Source: Lactarius indigo
Lineage: Eukaryota; Basidiomycota; Agaricomycetes; Russulales; Russulaceae
Direction of reading: 5' to 3'
NCBI GenBank assembly: GCA_025766275.1
Contig: JAFKAC010000019.1
Coordinates: forward strand, 62,001 to 126,000
Length of the DNA: 64,000 bases
This document shows positions 12,250 through 23,269 of the stretch, piece by piece. A program made the position numbers and the translations under genes. Under the pieces are notes generated by a model. That model had not been told where the DNA came from. It worked only from the letters and a program-made list of their open reading frames with translations, and searched no databases. How positions within the stretch are numbered: the first letter of the stretch is position 1; each line of letters starts with the position of its first letter.

Positions 12250-12696
12250 TGTTACGGTTATGCGCATCGGACCCTTACTGTACCGGTTGTGGCTACGGCA
12301 GTAAGGTAGATTAGTCATGGACTCGGAGTTTACGATAGGAGTTAGGCGTAGAGGGATGACTCGATCCTAGTACAGGTAGTAGTAGTATTAGGATTGCGGT
12401 ACTTACGCGATACGTTGGACACTACATTACTGTGACTCATAGCAGCGCTTGAAAGCCTGCTCTTCTTGTATTTAAGGTAGCTGTGGAAGACCAAGATACG
12501 CCATCTTGGTCTTCTTCAATCGTCACTTCTTGCCTCGTTCATTTGTCTCCTTCAAAGACAAACATTGTCTTTCAGTCTACTAGTGTCTTCGAACATCTAG
12601 ACCGTGCCTTCATGCCATATGCCTTCGGCGTGATCAGCTAAGTTGCCAAGTCGCCCTTATGAGCTCAAGTCGAGCTAACGTCGTGACGGCGTTACA
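12250..12696 (+). repeat. GypC 5' LTR
   Basis: TGTTACGG...GCGTTACA, 447 bp. It contains TATTTAAG at 12469-12476 and an inverted repeat AAGACCAAGAT-ACGCC-ATCTTGGTCTT. The right arm (12503-12513) lies 34 nt downstream of the TATA box and is the inferred RNA start and self-primer. Confidence 0.95.
12469..12513 (+). promoter_or_regulatory. GypC LTR promoter: TATA box and inferred transcription start
   Basis: TATTTAAG at 12469, then 34 nt to ATCTTGGTCTT at 12503-12513. The same spacing recurs in GypG (60438 to 60472), the GypB 3' LTR (58093 to 58127) and the GypE LTR (53786 to 53752, minus). It is 33 nt in GypA and GypD. The start is inferred from this constancy and from complementarity to the primer-binding site, not from RNA data. 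Confidence 0.6.
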
Positions 12697-12698
12697 TT

Positions 12699-12709
12699 AA
12701 GACCAAGAT
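12699..12709 (+). other. GypC self-primer binding site
   Basis: AAGACCAAGAT, 2 nt after the 5' LTR, is the exact reverse complement of LTR positions 12503-12513 (11 of 11). The layout matches self-priming of Tf1/sushi-group chromoviruses. Confidence 0.75.
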
Positions 12710-12716
12710 ATTCATT

Positions 12717-14633
12717 GTGGCGACTGTCAATACTCGCGAACAGTGGACGAACTTTCGTCCCTATTATCTCGAACGAAGAGGAGATCGCAACGTACCGACC
12801 CGATTCCTGGGAGCAGCCCGCTGGAGAGATCGAGGAGACGAGACCGGATATTTCGTCGAATTTAACGGACCTATGCGGTTCAGACCTGTTGAGTTCAACT
12901 TTGACCATCTGTGTTGGGTAGAAATTACGTGGAACCCCATAGATCATCGCTGGGACGTTGTCAGACCAGCTGGGAGACAGTATCAGTGCGACATCGACGC
13001 ACGAGAACTCAACTCACGAGCCAATTGGGGGCCTATTGACGGCCAGATACGAGAACACTCTACGGGAGAGGCCGTAAGTGAAGAAACCGAGGAAGAGGAA
13101 CAAAGCGAAGGAGAGCGCCCAGCAAGCGTTGGACCTATTGAGCAATACACCATCCAACGAGCTGAGTCCTTGCACATTTCTGAGACACCCGAAGTAATCC
13201 ACATACGATCACCCACAGCAGAAATGGCCACAACTACAATGACAGCAGAAGAAATCATGACCGTAAGAGAACAAGTAGCGCGGGAAGCAACAGAAGCAAT
13301 CAGACAAGAATCCCAACAAAATCTCATGCCCATAAACCCCGAAACAGGGCATCGCATGACTGCGGATGACGCAGCAATCTTTAGGGCTATCGGGCCCGAC
13401 CAAGGAGACCCCCCATCAGGTGAAGGACCGAGAAGGGGGATTACGCTCGACCCCCCGCCGGGGTGGGGAGGACCCCCCGGAGGAGATTTTCCCCGACGAC
13501 CAGGAGGAGGAGGAAATCTGCCGGACCTCCCAAACCATCCGCCAGAAGGAGGACCCCCAGGCAGAGGAGGCAGAGGCGGAGGAAACCCACCAGGTAGGGG
13601 AGGCGGCAGAGGTGGAGGAGGACACAGACACGAAAAACTAACAGGTGAACCTCCCACCATCTTCGACGGAGATCGCACTAAAGTGGACTCGTTCCTCACA
13701 CAATGGCATGTGTACTGGGGAATGAACCTCGACACCCCCATCATGCGCAACGACTATCGGAGAAGCCTCCTCTTCTTATCATATATCAAAGGGGTGACGG
13801 TCAGCGAATGGGTACTCTCGTACCTCAAATGGCTCAATCGGCAAATACAACGAGGAATAGATCAACATACTAGGGACCTTTGGAATGCGGTGGCAGAAGG
13901 GTTTAACCAAAGGTTCGTCAATACCCTTGAACGAGAACAAGCTCAAGTGCTTTTAAGGAAGGGGCTCAAAATGGTCAACGGGGACATTGATAAGTACGTC
14001 AACGAATTCGAAGAACACTTGGACGAACTGGAAACATTTGATGAATGGAAGCGGGCGACGCTTCGCCGGCAGTGAAATTACATCCATATACGGGCGCGGG
14101 TGGATGAATACAAGGACACCAAACCAAAGAAAACAGGAAACGCCGGCTGGACCATCCCCCAGAACCTCGCCAATCCCTGGGCAATGGACACCTCAGCCAA
14201 TCGAGCAAAAGCGCAGCTAGCAGGGTCGGAAGAAATCGACTACGGCAAACCGCCATACACGAGCCTACCCCCTTTCCCGCCAAGAGGAGGACCAGGGTCT
14301 AGAGGTCAAGGAAGGGGTGGATCGCGACGAGACCTCAGGACAGTCCTGTGCTATAATTGTAACGCACCAGGCCACCTCTCACGAAATTGCCCCCATCCCA
14401 GACAACCACGACAATGGCAGTCACCAAACCCCGGACCGTCCAATGTCCAGGTAATGGAGACTGATTACTACACACAAGAACAGCCACCGGCCCAGATACA
14501 GGCCACCTCAACTGCCAAAACCGCGGAAGAACGTGCCAAAGAGTGGCTCACGGGGGTTGCGAACGCACCAGACGAGGTAAAAGACCTGATACTACAGGAC
14601 TTATGGGGAAAAGAGGGTTTTTGGAGCGCCTGA
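12717..14633 (+). pseudogene. gag: GypC gag with one TGA stop
   Basis: The frame begins MATVNTREQW in relatives, but here the initiator is GTG (12717-12719) where GypA has ATG. It carries the N-terminal domain (FVEFNGPMRFRPVEFNFDHLCW), an acidic linker, a Gly/Pro/Arg-rich segment (13430-13620), the capsid region (SFLTQWHVYWGMNL near 13690) and a CCHC knuckle CYNCNAPGHLSRNC near 14350. TGA at 14073-14075 splits the frame. Compared with GypA there is also a deletion of several dozen residues before it (NEFEEHLDELETF), in frame. The stop at 14631 overlaps the start of pol. Confidence 0.88.
14606..14621 (+). other. GypC -1 frameshift site (two slippery heptamers)
   Basis: G GGA AAA (14606-14612) and G GGT TTT (14615-14621) both sit in gag phase, just upstream of the gag stop at 14631. 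Slipping -1 at the second one yields LERLNPSAWVRALN, the pol frame. The same tandem arrangement is present in GypA. Confidence 0.72.
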
Positions 14634-17600
14634 ACCCATCGGCCTGGGTGAGGGCTTTAAATTGTAATTCTGTAATCATGACGCGCTTTCGTTCTCTTCG
14701 AATTCCAGTCTCGATATGCACGAATTACCGAATGGCCGACATAAGAGCACTAGTGGACTCAGGAGCCACCGACAATTTTATACATCCAAGTTTCGTAACA
14801 AAAATGGGAATCGGCACACAACCGCTCGCCCAACCACGGAAGATCTGGAACATAGACCAAATGGAAAATAAAGCTGGGTCCATCTCCCACTTTACCAATC
14901 TCGATGTATACGCCAAAGGATATCACAGAACAATGTGCTTCCTAGTAACAGACGTCGGGACCAAAGAAATTGTGTTGGGGTATCCATGGTTGGCAACCTA
15001 CGAACCGACCATCAACTGGCGTGATGCGGTGATACATGAGGAAGTTATGCCGGTGGTGATCAGCACGCAGGATAGTCTTGATCACCACACCGTCATCGCC
15101 GCCGCCCTCACTAACGACCAGAAGGAAGAGATAGTCGAAGCTCTAGATGAAGAAGATGTATACTTGCGCGCCACAACTTCCACAGAGTTGGCAATCCAAG
15201 TGAAGAAGGAAGAACCACCAGTAGAGCTGCCGGCAGTCTATCAAGCGTTTCGGAAGCCCTTCAGCGAAGAAGCATCCCAACGTTTTCCCCCCGCCAGGCC
15301 GTGGGATCACACCATAGACTTTAAACCGAATACCCCGTCTGCAATAGACTGCAAGATATACCCACTAACGCAAGAAGAAGAGGGCAAGCTCAAGGAGTTT
15401 CTCGATGAAAAACTTAAACAGGGATACCTTCGCCCTTCCATTTCCCCGTACGCGTCATCGTTTTTCTTTGTTAAAAAGAAGGACGGAAAGCTACGTCCAG
15501 TACAGGACTACCGGACGATCAATTCCTACACCATACACAACCAATACCCCCTTCCCCTCATCCAAGACCTCATTTACGACCTCAGCAACGCACATATCTA
15601 TACAAAACTTGACATTTGCTGGGGGTACAACAACATTCGCATCCAGGAAGGGGATCAGGAAAAAGCAGCTTTCAAGACCAAGTTCGGCCTCTTCGAACCG
15701 ATGGTGATGTTCTTCGGCCTCACTAACTCACCCGCGACTTTCCAGACAATGATGAACCACATCTATCGGGACACCATCGCGAAACACGAGCTACGTGGCA
15801 CCGTCATTCGGGTGTATATGGACGACATTGGAATTGCAACGCGTGAAGGTCACAACTCCGCAGATCACATTGCGGCGGTCACAGATGTCCTTCGTGTCGC
15901 CCAAGACCATGACCTGTATTTCAAGCTCGAAAAATGCCTCTTCCATCAGCCTCGGATGGATTACCTGGGGGTAATCCTTGAAAAGGGGGTAACACGCATG
16001 GATCCGGTAAAAGTTCGAGGTATCAAAGACTGGCCAACACCAACAAAGGTCAGGGACGTACGCTCCTTTTTAGGCTTTTGCAACTTTTACCGCTTATTCA
16101 TCCGAGGCTTTGCAACGCACGCCCGACCACTGAACCGGCTCACAAGAAAAGACGCCGAATGGCAATGGACGGAGGAGGAAGATCGCGCATTCAAAACGCT
16201 CAAATGTCTGGTCACGGAAGAACCGGTGTTAGCGCACCCCAACTTACAGGACCAATTCGAACTGGAGGTTGACGCCTCTGGATTTGCGGTGGGTGCAGTC
16301 CTCTTACAGAAGAAAAGTGATGGGCACAAGCACCCAATAGGATATTACTCTGCAACATTGAATGAATCAGAACGCAATTACGACATTTACGACCTAGAAC
16401 TTCTTGCCATCGTAAAAGCTCTTCGACACTGGCGCCCTCTACTTGCAGGATCTCCGCACAAGATCAAAATATTCTCGGACCATCTGAATCTACAATACTG
16501 GAAGACGCCACAGAAGATCAGTTGAAGGGTCGCCCGGGAGGTACTAGAACTGATGGAGTACGACTTCGAGATTCACCATATCAAAGGGAAGAACAACGGA
16601 AGGGCAGACGCACTATCAAGATGACCGGATTATGATCAGGGGGAAGATGACAACCAAGGTGTGGTCGTCCTACCTCCAGAAGTATTTATACGAGCCACTA
16701 ACGTCGCGCACACACTGGAAATACACCCCATGATGCAACAACCGAGGTGGTGACAAGACCCCACCATAATCAAGACATGGGTCGACACTCATCACCTCAA
16801 GAAGATAGAAGGAGAGTGGTATAAGGACGGACGACTAGTGATTACCGGGCCAATGGCAGCGTACCGGGCAATCATACAAGACCACCACGACCCGCCGGTA
16901 CACGGGCATCCAGGGATTAGCCGAACACAGCGAATCGTGGAGCGACATCACTGGTGGCCGAGCATTCGCAAAGACATATACGAGTACGTCATGGGATGCG
17001 CGGATTGCCAACGGAACAAAGTCAATACCAGACCAACCCACGCTCCCCTACATCCAATCACCGCCATCATGGATGCCCCTCCTTTCCATACCATCGCCCT
17101 GGACTTCATTACAAAACTGCCAATCTCGCAATCGTATGACAGCATTCTGACCGTCATGGACCACGACTGTAGCAAGGCGTCCATATTCATCCCGTGCAAT
17201 GAGGAGATTACGGCGGAAGACACGGCCATTATGTACATCAATCACGTGTTCAAGCGATTCGGGTTACCGCGTAAAATCATCAGTGACCGCGACCCCCGAT
17301 TTACTTCCAAATTCACAAAAGAGGTATGCCGCATACTAGGCATCCAACAGAATATCTCCACGGCCTATCATCCGCGAATGGATGGGCAATCCGAACAGAC
17401 CAATCAATGGCTTGAGCAATACCTACAGTTCTGGGCTAATGAGCGGCAAGATAACTGGGCGGCGTATCTTCCCATAGCAGAATTCGCTCACAACAATTGG
17501 CCCCATGAACATACGAAGCAATCCCCATTCATGCTCTTGATGGGGTACAACCCAACGGCTGATTGGACGGATAAGCCATCCCCGATTCCAAATGTGATCA

Positions 17601-19354
17601 CCAGACTGACACAATTAAAGGAAGCGCGCCAGCTGGCCCAAGACCTCCTCAAAAAGGCGCAAGATAGCTGGATCCAACATAGAGATACCCCACACTACCA
17701 AGTCGGCGATCAAGTGTGGCTAGAAGGGAAGCATTTGCGAACCAATCAGCCCACAGCAAAATTAGCGGTGCGACGCCACGGACCGTTTAAAGTTACCTAG
17801 GTGATGTCTCCTTACAATTACCGCCTCGAACTTCCCACGCAGTGGAACATTCACCCAGTGTTTCACATTGATCTTCTCACACCGTACAAAAGCACTACTC
17901 TTCACGGCGAAAACTTCCCACGTCCGCCGCCGGATCTCGTGGAAGGAGAAGAGGAATACGAGGTTGAGGCAGTTCTGGACTCCCGGCACTTCGGCAGAAA
18001 GAAGAAGCTGCAGTACCTGATCAAATGGAAGGGATACCCAGACTCGGAGAATCAGTGGGTCGATAAGGATGACATATTCGCTCCGGAAGCAATAAAGGAG
18101 TATCAAGCGGGCCGGACAACCGCACGACACCTTAAAAGCCAACCCCCAGACGATCAGGGAGAGTATCCCTCCTACATCCGATCCTCTCGTACTTCTATGC
18201 CCACTTCTCCCCTCAGACATGTCACCACGGCGATCCTCCTCAACCAAGTCGCACAAGACGCCACCAGCCTCCTCGAAGACGACGAAGAAACCGTGGTTCC
18301 ACAGGTCCAGCTCACTCCGTACACACCTGCAAACATGCGAGCGGGGCATATCACCGCTCAAGAATGGGCTAATGTCTTACAGAGGTTCCCCAACCCGACT
18401 CAACAGCCCGACGACGAGCAGCAGTCTGCCGTCCCTCACATCTTCCGAGATGACAACGGTAATAGGGAGCCCATCGCCGTCATCCCCCCAGGGGATGACC
18501 TCATCGGCATGCAGGGAATTCTCCCTGCCGACCGCCCCCTCAAAGACCCAACAGGAGTTAGAAGCAGCGGAGGATTGGCGGAGAGTGGCGAAGGAGTGGG
18601 CCGACGAACAACTGCGCTTAGCGCAGAAGAGATTGAGCGAGTTGCGGCAGCGCAGGCAGCGCTCCCTAACGACCAGGCTCATGCTGACGATGAGGATTAC
18701 TACCCAGTCAGACACCCCCTCCTTCGAACGCACAGCCACCCTACTGATCCCCGAATCACCCCTTGGCTCGTCCACACTGACGGAACCCCCATGTCTCGAG
18801 GACATGTGCGACTGCCCGGCGTCGCACTTCACACCCCCATCACGCACGACGATGACCCCGCGCAGGTCCTTGCGCCTGAAGGGTTCAGGGTGAATCGACA
18901 GCCCCATTACATTCACTTCCCCATCACTGGACCCGACGGCGTAGAGAGGAACGCCAGTCACGTTCAGATTGTTGGAGGTGCGAATCCCTTTGTCCTGGGA
19001 CTTATCCCAGGCTCCCCTCATCTGTACGGCAAACCGCTCTACGCTTTCCCCATGCTACCACCCATGGGACGTGCCTTCATCGCTCACGAGGACCTGGTCA
19101 TCCTCGCTGCCGACAAGATCACCGACCGTGCCCTACACCGCATTGGGGATGAGTCCCTAACTGCGGAGGTGACGCGTTACCGAGTGGCCGCCTATGAAGA
19201 GGAGCAGCTCGCTGCTCGTATCCGCCAACTCCAGGCGATGCGACTAGCCACGAGGGACGACAAGAAGGACTGTATTTACCGGCTGGAGAGGGCCAACGTC
19301 TTTGAGTGGCTCAGCGATGAACAGTCTACGTGGACGGCGCGAGATTTCCGGTGA
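14621..19354 (+). pseudogene. pol: GypC pol: protease to chromodomain plus C-terminal extension, four stops
   Basis: One continuous phase from 14621 to 19354, broken by TGA 16523, TGA 16622, TGA 16751 and TAG 17798 (CAG in relatives). Protease DSGATDNFI near 14760; RT YMDD near 15820; RNase H EVDASGFAVGAVLL near 16265; integrase zinc finger (HGHPGI...CADCQ) 16900-17010; DDE residues in LDFITKLP, SDRDPRF and DGQSEQTNQW; chromodomain YEVEAVLDSRHFGRKKKLQYLIKWKGYPDSE near 17960-18110. A low-complexity linker follows, then a conserved C-terminal domain (about 18870-19350) shared with GypB and GypF: FPI..., FVLGL.PGS...LYGKPLYA, DKKD..YRLERAN. The enzyme motifs are intact apart from the stops. Confidence 0.9.
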
Positions 19355-19371
19355 GTCTGGGGACTCACGCT

Positions 19372-19384
19372 GAAAAGGGGGTGA
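19372..19384 (+). other. GypC polypurine tract
   Basis: GAAAAGGGGGTGA immediately precedes the 3' LTR. GypB has the identical tract at 57849-57861. This is the expected plus-strand primer. Confidence 0.8.
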
Positions 19385-19831
19385 TGTTACGGTTACGCGC
19401 ATCGGACCCTTACTGTACCGGTTGTGGCTACGGCAGTAAGGTAGATTAGTCACGGACTCGGAGTTTACGATAGGAGTTAGGCGTAGAGGGATGACTCGAT
19501 CCTAGTACAGGTAGTAGTAGTATTAGGATTGCGGTACTTACGTGATACGTTGGACGCTACATTACTGTGACTCATAGCAGCGCTTGAAAGCCTGCTCTTC
19601 TTGTATTTAAGGTAGCTGCGGAAGACCAAGATACGCCATCTTGGTCTTCTTAAATCATCACTTCTTGCCTCGTTCATTTGTCTCCTTCAAAGACAAACAT
19701 TGTCTTTCAGTCTACTAGTGTCTTCGAACATCTAGACCGTGCCTTCGTGCCATACGCCTTCGGCGTGATCAGCTAAGTTGCCAAGTCGCCCTTACGAGCT
19801 CAAGTCGAGCTAACATCGTGACAGCGTTACA
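19385..19831 (+). repeat. GypC 3' LTR
   Basis: 447 bp, the same length as the 5' copy. By eye there are 12 differences, 11 of them transitions at CpG sites, for example Tcg/Tca near the centre. TSD GACAG follows at 19832-19836. Confidence 0.95.
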
Positions 19832-22800
19832 GACAGGTTGTCGTGGGGGTCGCTGGGGGCTAGTGGGTTCAATTTGGGGATTGTTTCTTGTATTCTGTTT
19901 AGGGCCTCTGCTGCGCATCTGTGGGGGTTTTTGCATCTGTTGAGTCGGTCCTCTATGCAGTCTGTGCAGACGCATCTTGCATCTGGGTTATGGTGCGTTG
20001 TGTCCTGGTTATCACGAGATCTTGCTGATATTCTCATGAGGTCTGTGACCGTGCTGGCATGGTGTTTGCTTAGGAGGCATTTTGTGGCTGCGTTTGTGAG
20101 GGGTCTCAATTTGGCTTTTAGGTGGTACCATGCCAGGAGTTGCGCTCGTACGTCTTGGGAGAGCCTGATGGCAGCTAGGTCGGTGTTGTATTTCTTCGCT
20201 GTTTTGAGCATTCTTAGTATGTCATGTCCTAACTTTGTGGCTCTAGGGCCTCGGGTGGGTGGTTTCCATGCTTGGAGGAAGCAGTTAGCGATCGCGACGC
20301 TCGAGGTGCCCGGGGGGGCGGCTGCGGCTATGATTAGGTCTGTTAGTATTGCCCATGTCGGTCTATTTGGGGAGAAGTTGAGGTATGTTTTGAGCCACAT
20401 TATTTCTATCGCTTCGTTTCTCGCTTTGATATTTAATATTTTCAGTCCGCCTTCTTCGAGGGGTCTTTGTAGGGTCTCTAGTGCTATTCTCGGGTTGTTG
20501 TCTCTTTCCCATATGAAGTTCCGTATCATTTTCGTGATTGCTGCCTCTATGTGCATTGGCATTCCTTGCGCTTTGGTGAGGAATTGGGAGTGTCCTCCTA
20601 TGATGGCTTGGACTATTAGTCGCTTCCCGTAAAGTGATGGGTGCGTGTTTTTCCAGTTTTGTATTTTAGTCTTCATTTTGTCCATCAGGGGTTCCCAGGG
20701 CGTCGCATCGTCAATTCTGTTACCTATCCATGCTCCTAGGATTCTCACGGCGTCTCCATCATGGGCTATTTTTACGTTGTCTTCTAGGGGGCGGGTGTCG
20801 TTCTCGCTGAGCTTCCTGGTGGTGGCCACTCGTAGTCTGTGTTCCTCTGTACCTATTGGTATGATTTCGGTCTTCTCTATGTTGAACTTTGCTCCTGAGG
20901 CCTCGCACCATTCTTCTAGGATGGTTTCAACTTGGTCAAAGCTGTCATTTTCGTTTAGGAAAAGGTTCGTGTCATCTGCAAACAGTGTTATTTTGATGTT
21001 GTTGTCTAGGCCAGGAATTCTGAACCCGGATATGTGTACGGAGTTCCTAATCGTGCACGCTAGGGGTTCTATGGCTAGGTCGAAGAGCGGACAGGAGAGT
21101 GGGTCTCCTTGTCTGACACCTCTTGTCACACGGAAGGGGTCGCTGAGGATTCCATTGATCGCTACTTTTGTGTATGCATGTTCATACAGTGCGCGTACTG
21201 TTTTGGTGAAGGCCGGAGGGAGGTTGAAGGCCGCTAATGTTTCCCACAGGTACTGATGCTTTATTCTGTCGTATGCTTTCTCCTGGTCGAGGGCTATAAT
21301 TGCCCCGTTTTCGTCCATTACCTCAGCATAGTTGAGGATTGTTTGTGCAAGTCTTATGTGATCGAAGATTGATCTTTTTGGGATGAAGCCCGCTTGGTCT
21401 TCATGCACCATGCTTGGGACGTATTTCAGGAGTTGGAGCGCTAGGACTTTGGTGAGTAGTTTGTAGTCTGTATTTAGCAGCGTTATCGGGCGGTAGTTAC
21501 TAATCTCCGAGGGGTCCTTCTTTTTGAAGATCGGGCACATCCATCCCAGGGCGAAGTCTGAGTTTTCGTCGACTCCGTGTTCCTGTATGTCGTGGAACAG
21601 TATTGTGAGCGCTTTTACTATATTGAAGGCATCTTGGTTTATTTTTTGTGCGGCTTCGTAGCGTTCATCTAGTATTTTCCAGAGCTCATATGGGCAGCTG
21701 TCCATCCCAGTTGCTGATCCATTTTTCACAAGAGTTATCGCTTTCTTTACTTGTGCTTTGTAGATGGACCAGTTTTGAGCGTTTCTTTGTGTCCTTCGGA
21801 GTTTTTGTTCATGGGGGATTTCCCTTAGCTGGTTGTGTATTCTTTCAAGGTTTTCTTCTTCGTCGTTTGCTGATGGATTTCCATCTAGCTGTAGTTTTTC
21901 GTGGTAGTCCCTTGCCAGTTTAGCCATTCGTTTGGTGCAGCGTTCGTACTGGGGTGGGGTTGATTCAGGGATTCTGAGACAGTTGATTAGGTCTCTTGGT
22001 TTGTTTTCCTTGCTCTGTTTTGACCATATGCCTCCGAGGCGCTCTCCATGGTTGAGGAGTTTTGCACGGTAGAGTTCTTTTTGGTTTTGGGCTTCAGTCT
22101 TTTCTAGGGCTGTGAGCTCACTTGCGAGGTATGCTTCGTTGATTCTAGTGTTCTCGTCCCAGTCTAGTTCCGGTTTCCTCGCAATCTCTTCTAGGTCTTT
22201 TATTAGGTTTCTCTTTCGTGCGGTGCGTTTCCCTTGTATTTCTTTTGCAGTTTGTTGCGCTTGTTCGGTTATGTTGTCTTTGAAGGTTTTCCAGAGTAGC
22301 TGTGGGTTGGTCAGGTGCCGTGGTATGTTATTTCTTTCCATTTCGGCCATGTCTTTCAGGAGTTGTTGGCCTTTTTCCTCTATGAATTTACTCAGTTTTT
22401 TGTCTCTCAGGATCATTAGTGGCCATGTCCATCGGCCTTTCCCTATTTGGGGGTTGTCTGCTGGGGCAAATTTGGTCGTCGTTATCCAGTGATCAGTCAG
22501 GACTGGAGTTGGGCCCATTCTCCAGTCCAGTGTGTGGGCCGTTTTCTGGGTTTTCACATATATTCTGTCTAGTCTAGATTGGATCTGGTGTCCGCTGGCA
22601 TTTGCACGGTATGTGAAGCAGCGTTCTTTGGGGTTTCTGTGTCTCCATGTGTCTTCCAGGTCGAGGTGGTGGCGCAGGTCCCTCAGGGCTTCTACAGCGT
22701 TCTGGTCGTCAAGGTGTATCAGGGCTCTATCTATCGGGTCTTCTGTAACGTTGAAGTCCCCTAGCAGGAAGTCAGGACGGTTCACACCATGTTTAATACG

Positions 22801-22921
22801 TTCATGGTCTATTGCTCCCCAGAAGGTGGGGTGTTCCGATCTGTTGTTCGGTGCGTAGACATTGATCAGCGTGGTTTCTTCTGACCCATGCCAGTTTATT
22901 TTAAGAGTGATGGCTCGTCCT
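19832..22921 (-). CDS. LINE ORF2, central segment: endonuclease C-terminus and reverse transcriptase
   Basis: From the DNA-1 junction (22921) the frame reads GRAITLKI..., then LINVYAPNN, LLGDFNVTEDPIDR (apurinic endonuclease GDFN motif, near 22770), SRLDRIYVKT and TDHW. RT follows: FKKKDPSEISNYRPI near 21510, AGFIPKRSIFDHIR, ALDQEKAYDRI (first Asp, near 21290), GVRQGDPLSCPLFDL near 21100 and LFADDTNLFLNE near 20970 (catalytic Asp pair). A thumb/connection region and CVCTDCIEDRLNRC (near 19960) follow. No stops. It joins 12249 downstream and 25334 upstream in frame. Confidence 0.92.
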
Positions 22922-23160
22922 CATCAGGAAAAATGGTATCCTAGAATTTTTTAAAAAATTTAACAAATTTCAGAAAAATGGTAATATATGTTAAGAAATA
23001 AGCTGTTTTTCCGATTTTCCAAAATTGTTAAGATAGGTGAGATAAAAACCTCCCTCCAAATTTCCAGTTAGATTTGGTAAAATCTTACCAAATATCCAAA
23101 TAAATGGACATATCTCAGCATATATTGGGTGAATATGTCCAACATTGCATCACAAACAGC
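22922..23160 (+). repeat. DNA-1 left terminal inverted repeat
   Basis: The first 37 or so bases match the reverse complement of the right end almost perfectly. After gaps the homology resumes (GATAAAAACCTCCC..., ...TTACCAAATATC...AAATG(G/A)ACA) up to about 230 bp. AT-rich, no coding potential. Confidence 0.75.
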
Positions 23161-23269
23161 AGAGTATTTTAGTTGCAGACAAGGGCACTCAGTTATAGTT
23201 GCATCCAAAAAACAATAATATATTGTAACTAATAAGAGTACATGAAACTACAATTGATACAGGGTAAGT

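Larger units (their letters stand above)
12250..19831 (+). mobile_element. GypC: complete chromovirus LTR retrotransposon (7,582 bp)
   Basis: Two 447-bp LTRs (12250-12696 and 19385-19831) flank gag and pol. The TSD GACAG (12245-12249 and 19832-19836) places it in LINE ORF2. By eye the LTRs differ at 12 positions, 11 of them C/T or G/A changes at CpG. The internal region has several stops (four TGA, one TAG), so the element is not autonomous. It is related to GypA and GypG in both LTR and protein. Confidence 0.95.

Noticed and set aside
12697..12720. tRNA primer-binding site after the GypC LTR
   Set aside because: I found no resemblance to a common tRNA 3' end complement (TGG start), whereas an 11-nt perfect match to the LTR itself exists.
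19838..20632. Long plus-strand frames opposite LINE ORF2
   Set aside because: The minus-strand frame carries the RT and endonuclease motifs; the plus-strand frames have none.
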